A stretch of 64,000 bases of DNA from SB21 sp964415295 (GCA_964415295.1 CAYPYN010000007.1:91998-155997); one strand, 5' to 3'. Shown: positions 26,896-35,432, counted from the stretch's first letter. The notes: generated from the sequence alone by a model not told the origin. Program-made: numbers and translations.

Positions 26896-27384
26896 TCAGT
26901 TGAGTTTTTTCACAAGCTCCATGATACGCATATAAATGTGCTCGCTGACCACATTTGCTTCCAGGAGGACTGAGGTAGATACATTCTTCAATTTCTGACG
27001 AAATAACTCTATGTGGTCTTTTGGGCGCTTCAATTCGTTATCGAGATCAAAAGAGCATTCAATGTGTTCGTTTGCAAGTAATTTTCCCTCGGTGAATCCT
27101 GCCGGCTGACGAATTTCGATATCAAGCTCAATAGTGACCGATGATCCGTTTTCAATTTTCTTGAAATTTCTTATCCACAAAGCATACTCGGCCCCGATTT
27201 CTGTCACGCTCGCCCATTCCGACTTTAGCAACAAGATTTCTGTACCAATCTTTATGTGGTACAATTTGGCTTTTTCCGCCCACTTCGACTTTACATCGAA
27301 AAATATCTTTCCTTGATCCTGAGCGGCTGCAGACGCCAAACAAATTACCGTCAGCAGAAATAAAAAAATACTCCGCCTTGTCAT
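26896..27384 (-). CDS. exported hypothetical protein
   Basis: A 162-residue protein with a clear signal peptide (about residues 1-22, ending ASAAAQ) and a strong AAGGAGG ribosome site. The mature part is predicted beta-rich in the middle (IELDIEIRQPAGF) with a helical C-terminus. No family is recognised. It is transcribed opposite to the zinc-ribbon family and converges with the deacetylase gene. Confidence 0.65.
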   Translation of the reverse strand: MTRRSIFLFLLTVICLASAAAQDQGKIFFDVKSKWAEKAKLYHIKIGTEILLLKSEWASVTEIGAEYALWIRNFKKIENGSSVTIELDIEIRQPAGFTEGKLLANEHIECSFDLDNELKRPKDHIELFRQKLKNVSTSVLLEANVVSEHIYMRIMELVKKLN

Positions 27385-27394
27385 ATCGGCCTCC

Positions 27395-27606
27395 TTATGA
27401 ATCTATGTTAAGTGATTTCAAATCACGAATTGTTCTAACTATTTTTCTGATCAAATTAATATCCGGTCCACCGGGAACACGTTTAAGTAACATTCGACCA
27501 TACTGATTCTGATAGGATGGATCCGAGCGAAGTTCCTTGCTAGCCTTTCTTTTATGTCTGGAGACAGCTTGCGAAAATTGGTTTGAGAAACCAATTGTTG
27601 TTTTTG
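27395..27606 (-). pseudogene. frameshifted small gene remnant
   Basis: On the minus strand two overlapping frames read as protein. One (from about 27597) encodes SQTNFRKLSPDIKERLA. The other encodes KELRSDPSYQNQYGRML and continues to a TAA at 27397-27395. They join if one base is missing near 27540, giving about 66 residues ending just inside the ribosome site of the exported gene at 27384. The first frame is also in frame with the stop of the upstream membrane gene. No family recognised. Confidence 0.35.
27576..27596 (-). terminator. perfect 9-bp hairpin after membrane gene
   Basis: AATTGGTTT and AAACCAATT flank a 3-base loop, followed by T-rich sequence on both sides. It lies just downstream of the minus-strand membrane gene ending at 27607. 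It could be a terminator, but it overlaps the remnant frame described at 27395-27606. Confidence 0.4.
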
Positions 27607-28764
27607 TTATTTAAGGATTTCAAATATTTTTAATTTGTCCATATTGTAAATTATACTGTCCGCATTAACGAGTAGCTGAATAATGAAGACAATTATTGGA
27701 AATATGTTAAAAGATAAGAACCTGACCATTATCGAAGTGTTAAACGGCCATACTGGCATTTTCTCTGCGATCTTGTACATATTGTCAATTATCTCAAGTG
27801 CTTTATTTTTGCTCATGAGTTCGTTTTCCCAATTCTCATCATTCATCTTCTCTAGTAATTTGTTATTTAGTTGGTCATATTTTTGACTGAGTTTTTTCAT
27901 GATACTTGTTTTTGTTTCATCCATTGCCTTGTGAACTACGCTCAATGGAAAGAAAAATACAAAAACCGAAAGGGGCAAGAAACCGAATACTCCTAAGTAA
28001 AAGCCTGGAGTTAAGTAGTCCCAGGATACATATTGTACACCCAACGCTAGAATAAAAGGAATCAACATATAAGTATATGAGAGAGACAGTTTTCCTAAAC
28101 TTCTTAGACCTCCAGCACCATCAGGAGACAATGGTTTAACCCTTAGTAGATCTCTTTCAACCAGTTTTTTTGTTATCCTTATTTGAAAATACACTAATGT
28201 AACAAACCGCATGATTATGGCCGGAAGAATAAATCCAAGGACAAAGAACAGGTGTATGGAAACTAAGGTAAACACAAACGGATAATCCAGCGAATCCCAC
28301 CCACTTTCTCTCCTTATAATCGAAGATATATTTGATGCTACAGCAGCCATTCCAAGAACATATTGAACAATGTTGCGTGTTATCGGTGATCTCTGAATAG
28401 CAGAGGTGTTTTCCTTTACTAGTTCCCGCAGCTCTAACTCAACATTGGGCTTACAAAAGAAAAATATGTCCTCTAAGAACAATCGATATTTCCTCATTAC
28501 GTTGTGAAGCAACAACAATAATGACGGGACAATTATCAAGACATAAGTAATATATAGATGATCCTCCAACATCCCCACCGGTTTACCGGGTATGAATACA
28601 ATGCCCTCAACAACGCTGAGAACGAATGCACTTAATGGTAGTGTTAGGAATAGAACAGCCAAAATTAATACTTTTCTGTACAAACGAGTATTGCTTGAGA
28701 GCAGGAAAGTAAGAACCCGATTGTCAACATACAGTTCTCTAATATCTACCGATAGTTTTCCCAT
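27607..28764 (-). CDS. multi-span membrane protein of unknown function
   Basis: A 385-residue protein. GAGGG is placed six bases before the ATG at 28764 and directly abuts an upstream ATG at 28770, so I use the former. About seven hydrophobic segments are visible, in two groups, separated by cytoplasmic-looking charged stretches (around 90-120 and 195-215) and a long helix near 285-340. No recognised motif. It is followed on the same strand by the remnant and the exported gene, and lies 18 bases downstream of the YdjM-like gene, with which it is probably co-transcribed. Confidence 0.6.
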   Translation of the reverse strand: MGKLSVDIRELYVDNRVLTFLLSSNTRLYRKVLILAVLFLTLPLSAFVLSVVEGIVFIPGKPVGMLEDHLYITYVLIIVPSLLLLLHNVMRKYRLFLEDIFFFCKPNVELELRELVKENTSAIQRSPITRNIVQYVLGMAAVASNISSIIRRESGWDSLDYPFVFTLVSIHLFFVLGFILPAIIMRFVTLVYFQIRITKKLVERDLLRVKPLSPDGAGGLRSLGKLSLSYTYMLIPFILALGVQYVSWDYLTPGFYLGVFGFLPLSVFVFFFPLSVVHKAMDETKTSIMKKLSQKYDQLNNKLLEKMNDENWENELMSKNKALEIIDNMYKIAEKMPVWPFNTSIMVRFLSFNIFPIIVFIIQLLVNADSIIYNMDKLKIFEILK

Positions 28765-28782
28765 AGGCATCCCTCGTGTTTA

Positions 28783-29700
28783 TTATTTGTCAATTAGGTC
28801 AAAAGAGGTCGTTTCATACGATTGAATAACATGGCAACTATCGACTTCGATGGTTAGCCGGTAATTCAGCTTCGAATACGCAAGATTATAGCACTGAAAA
28901 GTACTGTCGTTGAGTTTGCTTATTGCAGGATACCTTGCATAGTTAAGAAATATTCTCAATATCTCATTGTTTTTAAAGTCGTTATAAACCATACTATCCG
29001 TCAAAACCGTTAATGTTTCTGCTTCAGAAACGCTGTTGAGCAAAATTAATTTACCGTCAGAATTAATCAATCCCTTCCATCTCCAAAATGTTTTTGGAAT
29101 CACGTCTATTTGTAAAGTGTCAGGTTCCCGAAATTGTCCGGCAAACAAATGACGGTGGAGGTTTTTGTTAGCTATGACAAAAGACAAATACCCACAATAA
29201 CCAATTAGAATAATCGCTATCACTTTATGATCATATCTTTTCTTCCCAACGATCAATATGACGACAAGTGCAGCTATTGACATCAATGATGTAACGGGGT
29301 CAAAATCGTGCAGCAAATCAACTGAACATCTGTAATTTGACAACGGGTAAAAAAGTGGCACACCATAAGGAGTCAAAATGTCTAATGTAATATGGCTGAA
29401 AAATCCTAACACCTGAATAAGGAGTATTTCTTTTGTATTTATACCTTGAAAACACCTAATCCTAATATTACATGAAAGAATGGTCACTGAAAGAATCAAC
29501 GGCGCAATTACGACAAGAGAGTGAGACCAGACCCTGTGATATTTCAAGTACGCAAGACTTCCTGCGCTCCCAGACCACATTAGATCAATATCACAAATTA
29601 CTGAAAACAAAATGCCCAGGAATATGGTCTTATTAGAGATTTTTCTGATTGTCACATAGGAATTGAAGACTCCCATGCCCAAATGATCAATAATTATCAT
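28783..29700 (-). CDS. YdjM/DUF457-type membrane metal-dependent hydrolase-like protein
   Basis: A 305-residue protein. The N-terminal 170 residues match the YdjM (LexA-binding inner-membrane hydrolase-like, DUF457) pattern: a DIDLMW segment, HRVWSHSL, and GFFSHITLDILTPYGVPLFYP, with conserved His and Asp likely to bind a metal within the membrane. About five spans. Residues 190-305 form a soluble C-terminal extension probably outside the membrane. In E. coli ydjM is SOS-regulated; no LexA box was identified here. The start has only a weak ribosome site. Confidence 0.7.
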   Translation of the reverse strand: MIIIDHLGMGVFNSYVTIRKISNKTIFLGILFSVICDIDLMWSGSAGSLAYLKYHRVWSHSLVVIAPLILSVTILSCNIRIRCFQGINTKEILLIQVLGFFSHITLDILTPYGVPLFYPLSNYRCSVDLLHDFDPVTSLMSIAALVVILIVGKKRYDHKVIAIILIGYCGYLSFVIANKNLHRHLFAGQFREPDTLQIDVIPKTFWRWKGLINSDGKLILLNSVSEAETLTVLTDSMVYNDFKNNEILRIFLNYARYPAISKLNDSTFQCYNLAYSKLNYRLTIEVDSCHVIQSYETTSFDLIDK

Positions 29701-30322
29701 TCTCTGAATTGAGAGATTGTTAATTTAAAAGATGTTTCAATAGGATGTTTCGTACTCTTTTTTATGCGATAAACCAAATCGTGAGACAATATGAGCTCAC
29801 ATTAGATGGGATCGCTTTTCGTTGATATCACTTTGTTGTAATCACCAAGGTAATTTGAAATTCCTCCGAATGTGCCGTCCGCATCATCCTCAACCTCTCG
29901 TAGAATTCGACATGTTAATCTGGCCAAGCCTTGAGTTCTTACTAACAATTTTTTTTGTTTTAGACCGCTGCATCTACACCACTTATCCTTTTGTACATAA
30001 TCCTGGCCGTCCTAAAACATGTAGCAACACCCATGAGCCTGATAGTTGCACAACCTACAAATTCGAATTTCATTAACGGTTCCCAAATTATTTTAAAGAG
30101 ATTCGTAAGTCAAAAGACTGATATGCGAAAATAAATATACAGAATGAAGATGAAGAATAGCAAGACTCGTTTTTTGTATTTTTTGATATTTGTTCTTTTC
30201 AATAGCATACGTCATACCTAAATTTAAAACGTAGATTTACTTTCAAGGTAAGTGCAGTCATTCAACGTGTTATTATATAGCTTAAGCAACCGGAGCAGCG
30301 TCATTTTAAATGGAGGATTAAA
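29701..30322. other. gene-poor, decayed stretch
   Basis: No intact gene. At 30144-30221 a short plus-strand frame (ATG AAG ATG AAG start) encodes 25 residues that look like a bare signal peptide (TRFLYFLIFVLF) and then stops, as if a secreted-protein gene had lost its body. The 84-codon frame at 29822-30076 has no start signal and an unlikely composition, so I do not call it. The stretch is AT-rich. Confidence 0.4.
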
Positions 30323-30547
30323 ATGGAATTAGAAAACAAGAAAGATTTGGAGTTTCGGGGAAAACCATCGGAAGATGTAGCCCAAGTTGCTTCATTCACC
30401 AGTTATGATTTGTTTCTATCTCGCCGTGAGGATTGCGTTTATGTTTATCCTATGTTTGAAATGGTGGTCTTAAAAAAACACAACACTCTAATACTCCAAA
30501 GTCCGCTTTTTCTTATAGATGCCACATCTTGTATTATGCAGTTTTAA
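30323..30547 (+). CDS. small ORF near island end, possibly truncated
   Basis: A 74-codon frame with a strong GGAGG ribosome site seven bases before the ATG. The first half is charged and soluble; the second half is hydrophobic with cysteines and reads less like a normal protein, which suggests a gene start fused to unrelated sequence. No family recognised. The strong ribosome site is the main reason to list it. Confidence 0.35.
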   Translation: MELENKKDLEFRGKPSEDVAQVASFTSYDLFLSRREDCVYVYPMFEMVVLKKHNTLILQSPLFLIDATSCIMQF

Positions 30548-30838
30548 CATGGCCAGATTTCTAAGCATCTCTTCTAAGATCACTAACGAGCATGTCCGCA
30601 TATTATTAAGAATTATTCTCTATATATTTAGTTAATCAGGCGCGGACAGCAATTATTCTATTTTTTATTTTATTTTGGATTCATTTTTTGTAGCTTCATT
30701 ATAAGAGAATTAGCCGTTTGTTTAACTGCCATTAACACAATAGGAAATCGTGTTCGCAGTGTTCAATCAAGTCTTCACTGTGACTATACGGGTAGGTAAG
30801 TAAATGTTTCTAATAAGGAGAGTAGTGGAGTGTATGTG

Positions 30839-30898
30839 TTTGCTAAACCGCCGTACGGTTGTAAAGCTGTACCGGGAGTTCGAATCTCCCCTTCTCCG
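30839..30898 (+). tRNA. tRNA-Ser(GCU) 3' half, probable attachment-site copy
   Basis: The 3' part of a class II tRNA is intact: anticodon loop TTGCTAA (GCT at 30842-30844), 3' anticodon stem ACCGC, a perfect 8-bp variable arm (30853-30860 with 30865-30872, loop GTAA), T arm GGGAG-TTCGAAT-CTCCC, acceptor 3' strand CTTCTCC and discriminator G. The 5' side fails: GGAGAG at 30817 mimics an acceptor, but only 23 bases separate it from the anticodon loop. The D arm is missing and the anticodon stem lacks its GCGGT partner. It is therefore not a functional tRNA. It is what a duplicated tRNA 3' end left by integration looks like. Confidence 0.7.
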
Positions 30899-30910
30899 CG
30901 AGTAATTAAG

Positions 30911-30938
30911 AGCTCAGAAATTATTTTCTGAGCTTTTT
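30911..30938 (+). terminator. Rho-independent terminator of the tRNA-Ser locus
   Basis: AGCTCAGAAA and TTTCTGAGCT form a perfect 10-bp stem with a TTAT loop, followed by a T run. It lies 12 bases after the tRNA 3' end, as expected if the terminator of the original tRNA gene was kept at the integration junction. Confidence 0.75.
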
Positions 30939-31016
30939 GTTTAAAAAAAACACCTTGTCTTTGAACTTGATCCCGCTTACCTTTTAATAGCGAATCCACT
31001 TCAAAAAAACGTCGGT

Positions 31017-31505
31017 ATGAGAACTCTCTTCTTCCAATTTTGGACCATTGCTATTGCGAGTCTACTCTGCAGCATGACTTTCAACGGTTTCAGGTCTAAC
31101 GGGCTCGCGTTGATAAGAAAACCGGAGGTGAAGCAAGCTTACCACAGGATGGAAACGCAGGATCCGAAAAAGAGCAAACAGCTGTCGCTGGATGAAGCGT
31201 TCACGCTCTTTAAGACCAAAGCCGCTCTTTTTGTCGATGCGCGACAGGAAGTTCTATATAAGATGGCCCATATCAAAGATGCCGACTGGATCTATCACGA
31301 AGGTGCCAAAGATAATCCAAAACTGAAAGATATCGCCAAGGATCGGTTAATGATCGTTTATTGCGGAGGCGCGAAGTGTGAACAGGCCGAGCATCTGGTA
31401 GATCAACTGGAAGAAGCCGGTTTCACCAATGTTTTCGTTTTCCCCGGCGGTATGGATGAATGGCGTGCGGCCGGTTACCCCATCGACGAACATCACAAGC
31501 GTTAA
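31017..31505 (+). CDS. exported rhodanese-domain protein
   Basis: A 162-residue protein. A hydrophobic N-terminus (about residues 6-22) works as a signal anchor or signal peptide. A single rhodanese domain follows: ALFVDARQEVLYKMAHIKDA, the active-site loop VYCGGAKC with the catalytic Cys, and PGGMDEWRAAGYPI. It would act outside the inner membrane in sulfur or thiol transfer. It begins the backbone right of the tRNA scar and is followed by its own terminator and a diverged copy. Confidence 0.8.
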   Translation: MRTLFFQFWTIAIASLLCSMTFNGFRSNGLALIRKPEVKQAYHRMETQDPKKSKQLSLDEAFTLFKTKAALFVDARQEVLYKMAHIKDADWIYHEGAKDNPKLKDIAKDRLMIVYCGGAKCEQAEHLVDQLEEAGFTNVFVFPGGMDEWRAAGYPIDEHHKR

Positions 31506-31531
31506 TTCCAAAACAGAATATTCATGATGTG

Positions 31532-31558
31532 AGCTCGGATCATCGTCTGAGCTTTTTT
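31532..31558 (+). terminator. terminator between the two rhodanese genes
   Basis: AGCTCGG and CTGAGCT pair across an 8-base loop (one G-T), followed by TTTTTT. It would end transcription of the first rhodanese gene. Confidence 0.6.
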
Positions 31559-31595
31559 CTTGTCTCTTTCCGTTCGTAATCCTATTTTGTCGGTG

Positions 31596-32117
31596 ATGAT
31601 GAAGAGAACCATTGTTCAATTGGCAATTATTCTTTCGGGCAGCCTTCTGATGGGCGCCTTGTACAATCAATTTAATACCGATGCGGTTTCTGTTTTTCCG
31701 GAGCCGGAGAATTCTCCGTCTTTAGGAACCCGGTCGCCGTTGTCGGCAAAAGAGATTCTTTCGAAAGGATCGGGGACGCTGACTTTGCCGGAAGCTCTGG
31801 TTCTATTCGAGGACAAAGCGGCCGTATTTATTGATGCCCGGCCGCCGTCGTTCTACCAGGTGGAACATATCAAAGATGCTGTTTCCGTTTATTACAAAAC
31901 CGCTGGACTCAATCCATTGTTAGACAAACTTGCAAAGAACGATCCATACGTGGTCTATTGCAAAGGACCGAACTGCAATCAAGCTCAGTTGCTTATAGGA
32001 ACCATGCAAAAGGCCGGGTTTACAAAACTTTTTCTTTATCCGGGCGGGATCCAGGAATGGCGATTGGCCCGGTATCCGATGGGTGGCAAGTCCGCAGAGG
32101 TGAATCATGTGGAATAA
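31596..32117 (+). CDS. second exported rhodanese-domain protein
   Basis: A 173-residue protein starting at the double ATG 31596/31599; the longer frame from 31560 runs through the upstream terminator tail. A hydrophobic signal segment (about residues 5-22) is followed by a rhodanese domain with AVFIDARPPSFYQVEHIKDA, active loop VYCKGPNC, and PGGIQEWRLARYPMGG. It is a diverged copy of the gene at 31017. Its end overlaps the MauE/DoxX-like gene by 11 bases, so the two are coupled and probably share a redox or sulfur task in the envelope. Confidence 0.8.
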   Translation: MMKRTIVQLAIILSGSLLMGALYNQFNTDAVSVFPEPENSPSLGTRSPLSAKEILSKGSGTLTLPEALVLFEDKAAVFIDARPPSFYQVEHIKDAVSVYYKTAGLNPLLDKLAKNDPYVVYCKGPNCNQAQLLIGTMQKAGFTKLFLYPGGIQEWRLARYPMGGKSAEVNHVE

Positions 32118-32583
32118 AATCAAAGCGCTTGCTGTCTCCAACGCACAAGGCGTGTCGCTGATAGCCCGGATTTTGCTGGGCGCCGTTTTTATCTATGCCA
32201 GCCTGGATAAGATCCGGTACCCCGAGCCCTTTGCGCAGAATATCGCCGGATACGATATCCTGCCCATGTCTCTGGTCAATATCGCCGCGATCTGGCTTCC
32301 TTGGTTGGAGCTTGTCGGAGGCGCTATGCTGGTCATAGGTATTTGGGTGCGGTCCAATGCAATGATCATGTGTTTCCTTCTGATGGCTTTTATCGTTGCA
32401 TTAATTTCCGCCATCGTGCGAGGACTGGATATCAGCTGCGGCTGCTTTGAGGTTGGCGATTCTGAAAGCATGATTGGCTGGCGGAGGGTAGTGGAAGACG
32501 CGGGGCTTCTGATCCTATCACTGTGGCTGATGAAATTTCCGGATTCAAGATGGGCGCTGGAAAAAACCAGCCGGACGCCGTAA
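32107..32583 (+). CDS. MauE/DoxX-like membrane protein
   Basis: A 158-residue protein with four hydrophobic helices. LIARILLGAVFIYASLDKIRYPEPFA is typical of the MauE/DoxX family, and the CGCF pair near residue 113 is common in MauE-like members linked to disulfide or thiol chemistry. It overlaps the rhodanese gene by 11 bases. I infer an inner-membrane electron or thiol partner for the rhodaneses. Confidence 0.75.
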   Translation: MWNKIKALAVSNAQGVSLIARILLGAVFIYASLDKIRYPEPFAQNIAGYDILPMSLVNIAAIWLPWLELVGGAMLVIGIWVRSNAMIMCFLLMAFIVALISAIVRGLDISCGCFEVGDSESMIGWRRVVEDAGLLILSLWLMKFPDSRWALEKTSRTP

Positions 32584-32591
32584 CAATATAC

Positions 32592-32616
32592 GAAGGCTAC
32601 TTTCCGTAGCCTTTTT
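32592..32616 (+). terminator. terminator of the rhodanese-MauE unit
   Basis: AAGGCTAC and GTAGCCTT pair across TTTCC, followed by a T run. It separates this unit from ispE. Confidence 0.75.
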
Positions 32617-32635
32617 CATTTTATAGGATGTCTTT

Positions 32636-33517
32636 GTGAGCGAAAACTTTACGGTCATGCGTTCCAACGCCAAGATCAATCTGGGTCTCAGGATCGTTGG
32701 CAAAAGGGAAGACGGCTATCACGATATCGAAACGATCTTTAAGATCATAGGACTGTCCGACACGATCTCTATTGAGAAGAACGGGAGCGGAACCGTCCGG
32801 CTCTTTTCCAAACAGGATATTCCGCTGGACGAGACCAACATAGCGGCGAAAGCGGTGCGGCTGCTGGAAAATGAAACGGGACAGCGGATCTGCGTTGACA
32901 TTCACATGGAGAAATCCATCCCGATCGGGGCCGGGCTTGGCGGCGGTAGCAGCAATGGGGCCTGTGTTCTTACGGGTGTCGATCGGATCTTTGAACTGGG
33001 TCTGAGCGGCGCCAAATTGCTGGACTTAGCTGCCAAACTGGGTTCCGATGTCCCGTTTTTTGTCGGTTATTTACTGGGCAAGGGTTCTACGGCCTTCGGG
33101 AAAGGCCGCGGTGAGATATTGGAATTTTTCAATTGGGATCTCAAAGAAAAGGTGCTGTTGGTCTATCCCAATATCCATATTTCCACGCCTTGGGCGTACC
33201 AGAACTTCAAAACGTATCTGGCTCCGTCAAACGCTGAAAAATCAAGTTTAAACTTGACAAATAAGGCAAAATCCATTATGTTTAGCGCACCTTTGGAAAA
33301 AAAGGCATTTTTGGGCAATGATTTCGAACCCTTAGTCTTCGCAAAGCATGATAAAATAAGGGTTCTGCGGGAAATGCTCGAAAAAGAAAATGCCGTTTTT
33401 GCGGGGATGTCCGGCAGCGGTTCAACGGTCTTCGGACTATTCGAAAAATCCCAGAATCCGGAAAACCTGGTTTCGAAATTTACGGATTGTTTTGTCAGTT
33501 TGTGCGATTTTGCCTGA
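32636..33517 (+). CDS. ispE: 4-diphosphocytidyl-2-C-methyl-D-erythritol kinase
   Basis: A 293-residue cytoplasmic GHMP kinase of the MEP isoprenoid pathway. It phosphorylates the 2-hydroxyl of CDP-methylerythritol with ATP. Seen: NAKINLGLRIVGKREDGYH at the N-terminus, GHMP loop PIGAGLGGGSSNG from residue 96, the LGSDVPFF motif, and GMSGSGSTVFG near the C-terminus. GTG start at 32636. Length fits the family. It is followed by tRNA-Gln, prs, rplY and pth, a common bacterial order. Confidence 0.95.
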   Translation: MSENFTVMRSNAKINLGLRIVGKREDGYHDIETIFKIIGLSDTISIEKNGSGTVRLFSKQDIPLDETNIAAKAVRLLENETGQRICVDIHMEKSIPIGAGLGGGSSNGACVLTGVDRIFELGLSGAKLLDLAAKLGSDVPFFVGYLLGKGSTAFGKGRGEILEFFNWDLKEKVLLVYPNIHISTPWAYQNFKTYLAPSNAEKSSLNLTNKAKSIMFSAPLEKKAFLGNDFEPLVFAKHDKIRVLREMLEKENAVFAGMSGSGSTVFGLFEKSQNPENLVSKFTDCFVSLCDFA

Positions 33518-33537
33518 TGTTCTTTGAATTTTTTTAC

Positions 33538-33608
33538 TGGGGTGTAGCCAAGCGGTAAGGCAGAGGGTTTTGGTCCCTCCATCCGAGGTTCGAATCCTTG
33601 CACCCCAG
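33538..33608 (+). tRNA. tRNA-Gln(UUG)
   Basis: Complete cloverleaf: acceptor TGGGGTG with CACCCCA, D arm with AAGCGGTAAGGC, anticodon stem GAGGG/CCCTC with loop TTTTGGT (anticodon TTG at 33570-33572), and T arm with TTCGAAT. The discriminator is G, and CCA is not encoded. It sits between ispE and prs. Confidence 0.95.
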
Positions 33609-33668
33609 CAACAGTTGATTGGTCATTCGATTTTTAAAGAACGGTTCCTCTGAGTAGTACCTCGGATC

Positions 33669-34604
33669 ATGGTTGATGTAAATGAAATAATGCTCGTTTC
33701 CGGCCGCGCGAATCACGCCTTTTCTGAAAAAGTTGCCAAACGGTTGAACATCGCTCTCGGAAAAGTTGAGATCACCAATTTCAGCGACGGCGAGATATTC
33801 GCCAAGTACGATGAGAACGTGCGCGGCAAGGATCTTTTCATCGTGCAGCCAACGATCCCGCCGGCGGACAACCTGATGGAGCTTTTGATCCTGATCGATG
33901 CGGCCAAGCGCTCCTCGGCATACCGCATCACGGCGGTGATTCCTTATTACGGTTATGCGCGCCAGGACCGCAAGGACCAGCCGCGGGTGCCGATCACGGC
34001 AAAATTGACGGCTAACTTATTGACCACGGCCGGGGTGGACAGAATTTTGACCATGGACCTGCACTCGGCACAGATCCAGGGTTTCTTTGATATTCCGCTG
34101 GATCATTTGTATTCATCCGCGGTGTTGACGGAATATTGGCGGAAAGAACTCAAACCCGGTTCCGTGATCGTTTCGCCCGACATGGGCGGGGTCAAACTGG
34201 CTCGCGCATACGCCAAACGGCTGAACGCGGAATTTGCCATCATCGACAAACGGCGGCCGATGGCCAACGATGTGGAAATTATGAATATCATCGGCGATGT
34301 GGACGGACGGGATGTGCTGATGATAGACGATATGATAGACACGGCGGGTACGCTGACGCAGGCGGCGGCCGCTTTGAAAGCGCAGGGTGCGCGGGATATC
34401 TTTGCCGCCTGTACGCATCCGATCCTGTCGGGCAAAGCCATCGAAAAGATCATGGCTTCGCCGATCAAAAAGATCGTGGCTTCGGATACCATTCCGATGC
34501 GGGCGCCGTGCGATAGGATCGAGATCGTTTCCGTGGCGCATATTTTTGCCGAAGCGATCGCGCGGATCCACAAGGCGGAATCGATTAGTGTCTTATTTCA
34601 TTAA
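33669..34604 (+). CDS. prs: ribose-phosphate pyrophosphokinase
   Basis: A 311-residue cytoplasmic PRPP synthetase, which makes PRPP from ribose-5-phosphate and ATP. Seen: SGRANHAFSEKVA and NFSDGEIFAKYDENVRG at the N-terminus, YGYARQDRKDQPR (ATP loop), the MDLHSAQIQGFF segment, and the PRPP-binding loop DVLMIDDMIDTAGT at 215-228. Length fits the class I enzyme. Upstream ribosome site is weak. It precedes rplY by 62 bases. Confidence 0.97.
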   Translation: MVDVNEIMLVSGRANHAFSEKVAKRLNIALGKVEITNFSDGEIFAKYDENVRGKDLFIVQPTIPPADNLMELLILIDAAKRSSAYRITAVIPYYGYARQDRKDQPRVPITAKLTANLLTTAGVDRILTMDLHSAQIQGFFDIPLDHLYSSAVLTEYWRKELKPGSVIVSPDMGGVKLARAYAKRLNAEFAIIDKRRPMANDVEIMNIIGDVDGRDVLMIDDMIDTAGTLTQAAAALKAQGARDIFAACTHPILSGKAIEKIMASPIKKIVASDTIPMRAPCDRIEIVSVAHIFAEAIARIHKAESISVLFH

Positions 34605-34666
34605 TTATTTTGTTTTACTTAATTCATTTACTTTATCTCATAACTTAATTTCAGGGGATGATACCT

Positions 34667-35371
34667 ATGGAACAGACCGTATTGATTGCGGAGCGCCGTC
34701 CTGTGTCCAAACACAGCGCGAAGCATAGCCGCAAGCAAGGGAAAGTACCCGGCGTATTTTACGGCTTTGGGCAAGAGAACATGACCATCCAATTCGATGC
34801 GTTGGCGTTGGTGAAGTTTCTTCAGTCTGAACACACGCTGGTGACGTTCAATTTGGAAGGCAAAGAGTTCAAAGCGCTGATCCGAGATTTTGACAAAGAT
34901 CCGGTGACGGGAAAAATTATTCATATCGACGTCATGAGCGTACGCATGGACCGTCCGATCGACGTGCATGTGCCGATCGTGTTTGTCGGAACGCCTATCG
35001 GCGTGAAGACCAAGGGCGGTATTTTGCAGCACGATATGAACGAATTCCATATCAAATGTCTGCCCGGCGATATTCCGCTCCATCTTGAAGTCAATGTGGA
35101 GAATATCGACATCGGCAAAGGTCTGCACGTTCGTGATTTGAAATACGATAAGATCACTATCCTCAATCCTCAGAGCGAGTCGGTTTGTACCGTGGTCATT
35201 CCGAAGGCTCTTGAATCCGTTCTGGCCGAGGCTACGGCCGCTCCGACCGAACCTGAATTGGTTGGCGGTAAGGGCAAAGAAGAGGAAGGTGAAGGCGAGT
35301 CCAAAGAAGCGGCGCCGAAAGCCGCCAAAGAGGCCGCGCCTAAGGCCGCCGAAAAGGCTGAGAAGAAATAA
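34667..35371 (+). CDS. rplY: 50S ribosomal protein L25, CTC form
   Basis: A 234-residue protein that binds 5S rRNA. AGGGG lies nine bases before ATG 34667, so I prefer this to the ATG at 34658. The N-terminal L25 domain (KHSAKHSRKQGKVPGVFYG) is followed by the TL5/CTC beta domain (VPIVFVGTPIGVKTKGGIL). The last about 50 residues are an Ala/Lys/Glu-rich tail, commonly seen in the CTC form. The prs-ctc-pth order is conserved in many bacteria. Confidence 0.95.
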   Translation: MEQTVLIAERRPVSKHSAKHSRKQGKVPGVFYGFGQENMTIQFDALALVKFLQSEHTLVTFNLEGKEFKALIRDFDKDPVTGKIIHIDVMSVRMDRPIDVHVPIVFVGTPIGVKTKGGILQHDMNEFHIKCLPGDIPLHLEVNVENIDIGKGLHVRDLKYDKITILNPQSESVCTVVIPKALESVLAEATAAPTEPELVGGKGKEEEGEGESKEAAPKAAKEAAPKAAEKAEKK

Positions 35372-35432
35372 TTCTTTGAACGTCTTTTCATCCGCTCGAA
35401 TCGAGACTCCATTGTCATTCATTGTTGACAGA

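Noticed and set aside
29822..30076. 84-codon ORF in the decayed stretch
   Set aside because: No ribosome site and an erratic Cys/His/Pro composition; no family resemblance.
1..30840. Prophage or transposon carrying the island
   Set aside because: No capsid, tail, terminase, transposase or integrase gene is visible; only the tRNA scar hints at mobility.
30817..30898. Functional tRNA-Ser with a reduced D arm
   Set aside because: Only 23 bases separate the acceptor-like start from the anticodon loop and the 5' anticodon stem does not pair; a fragment explains it better.
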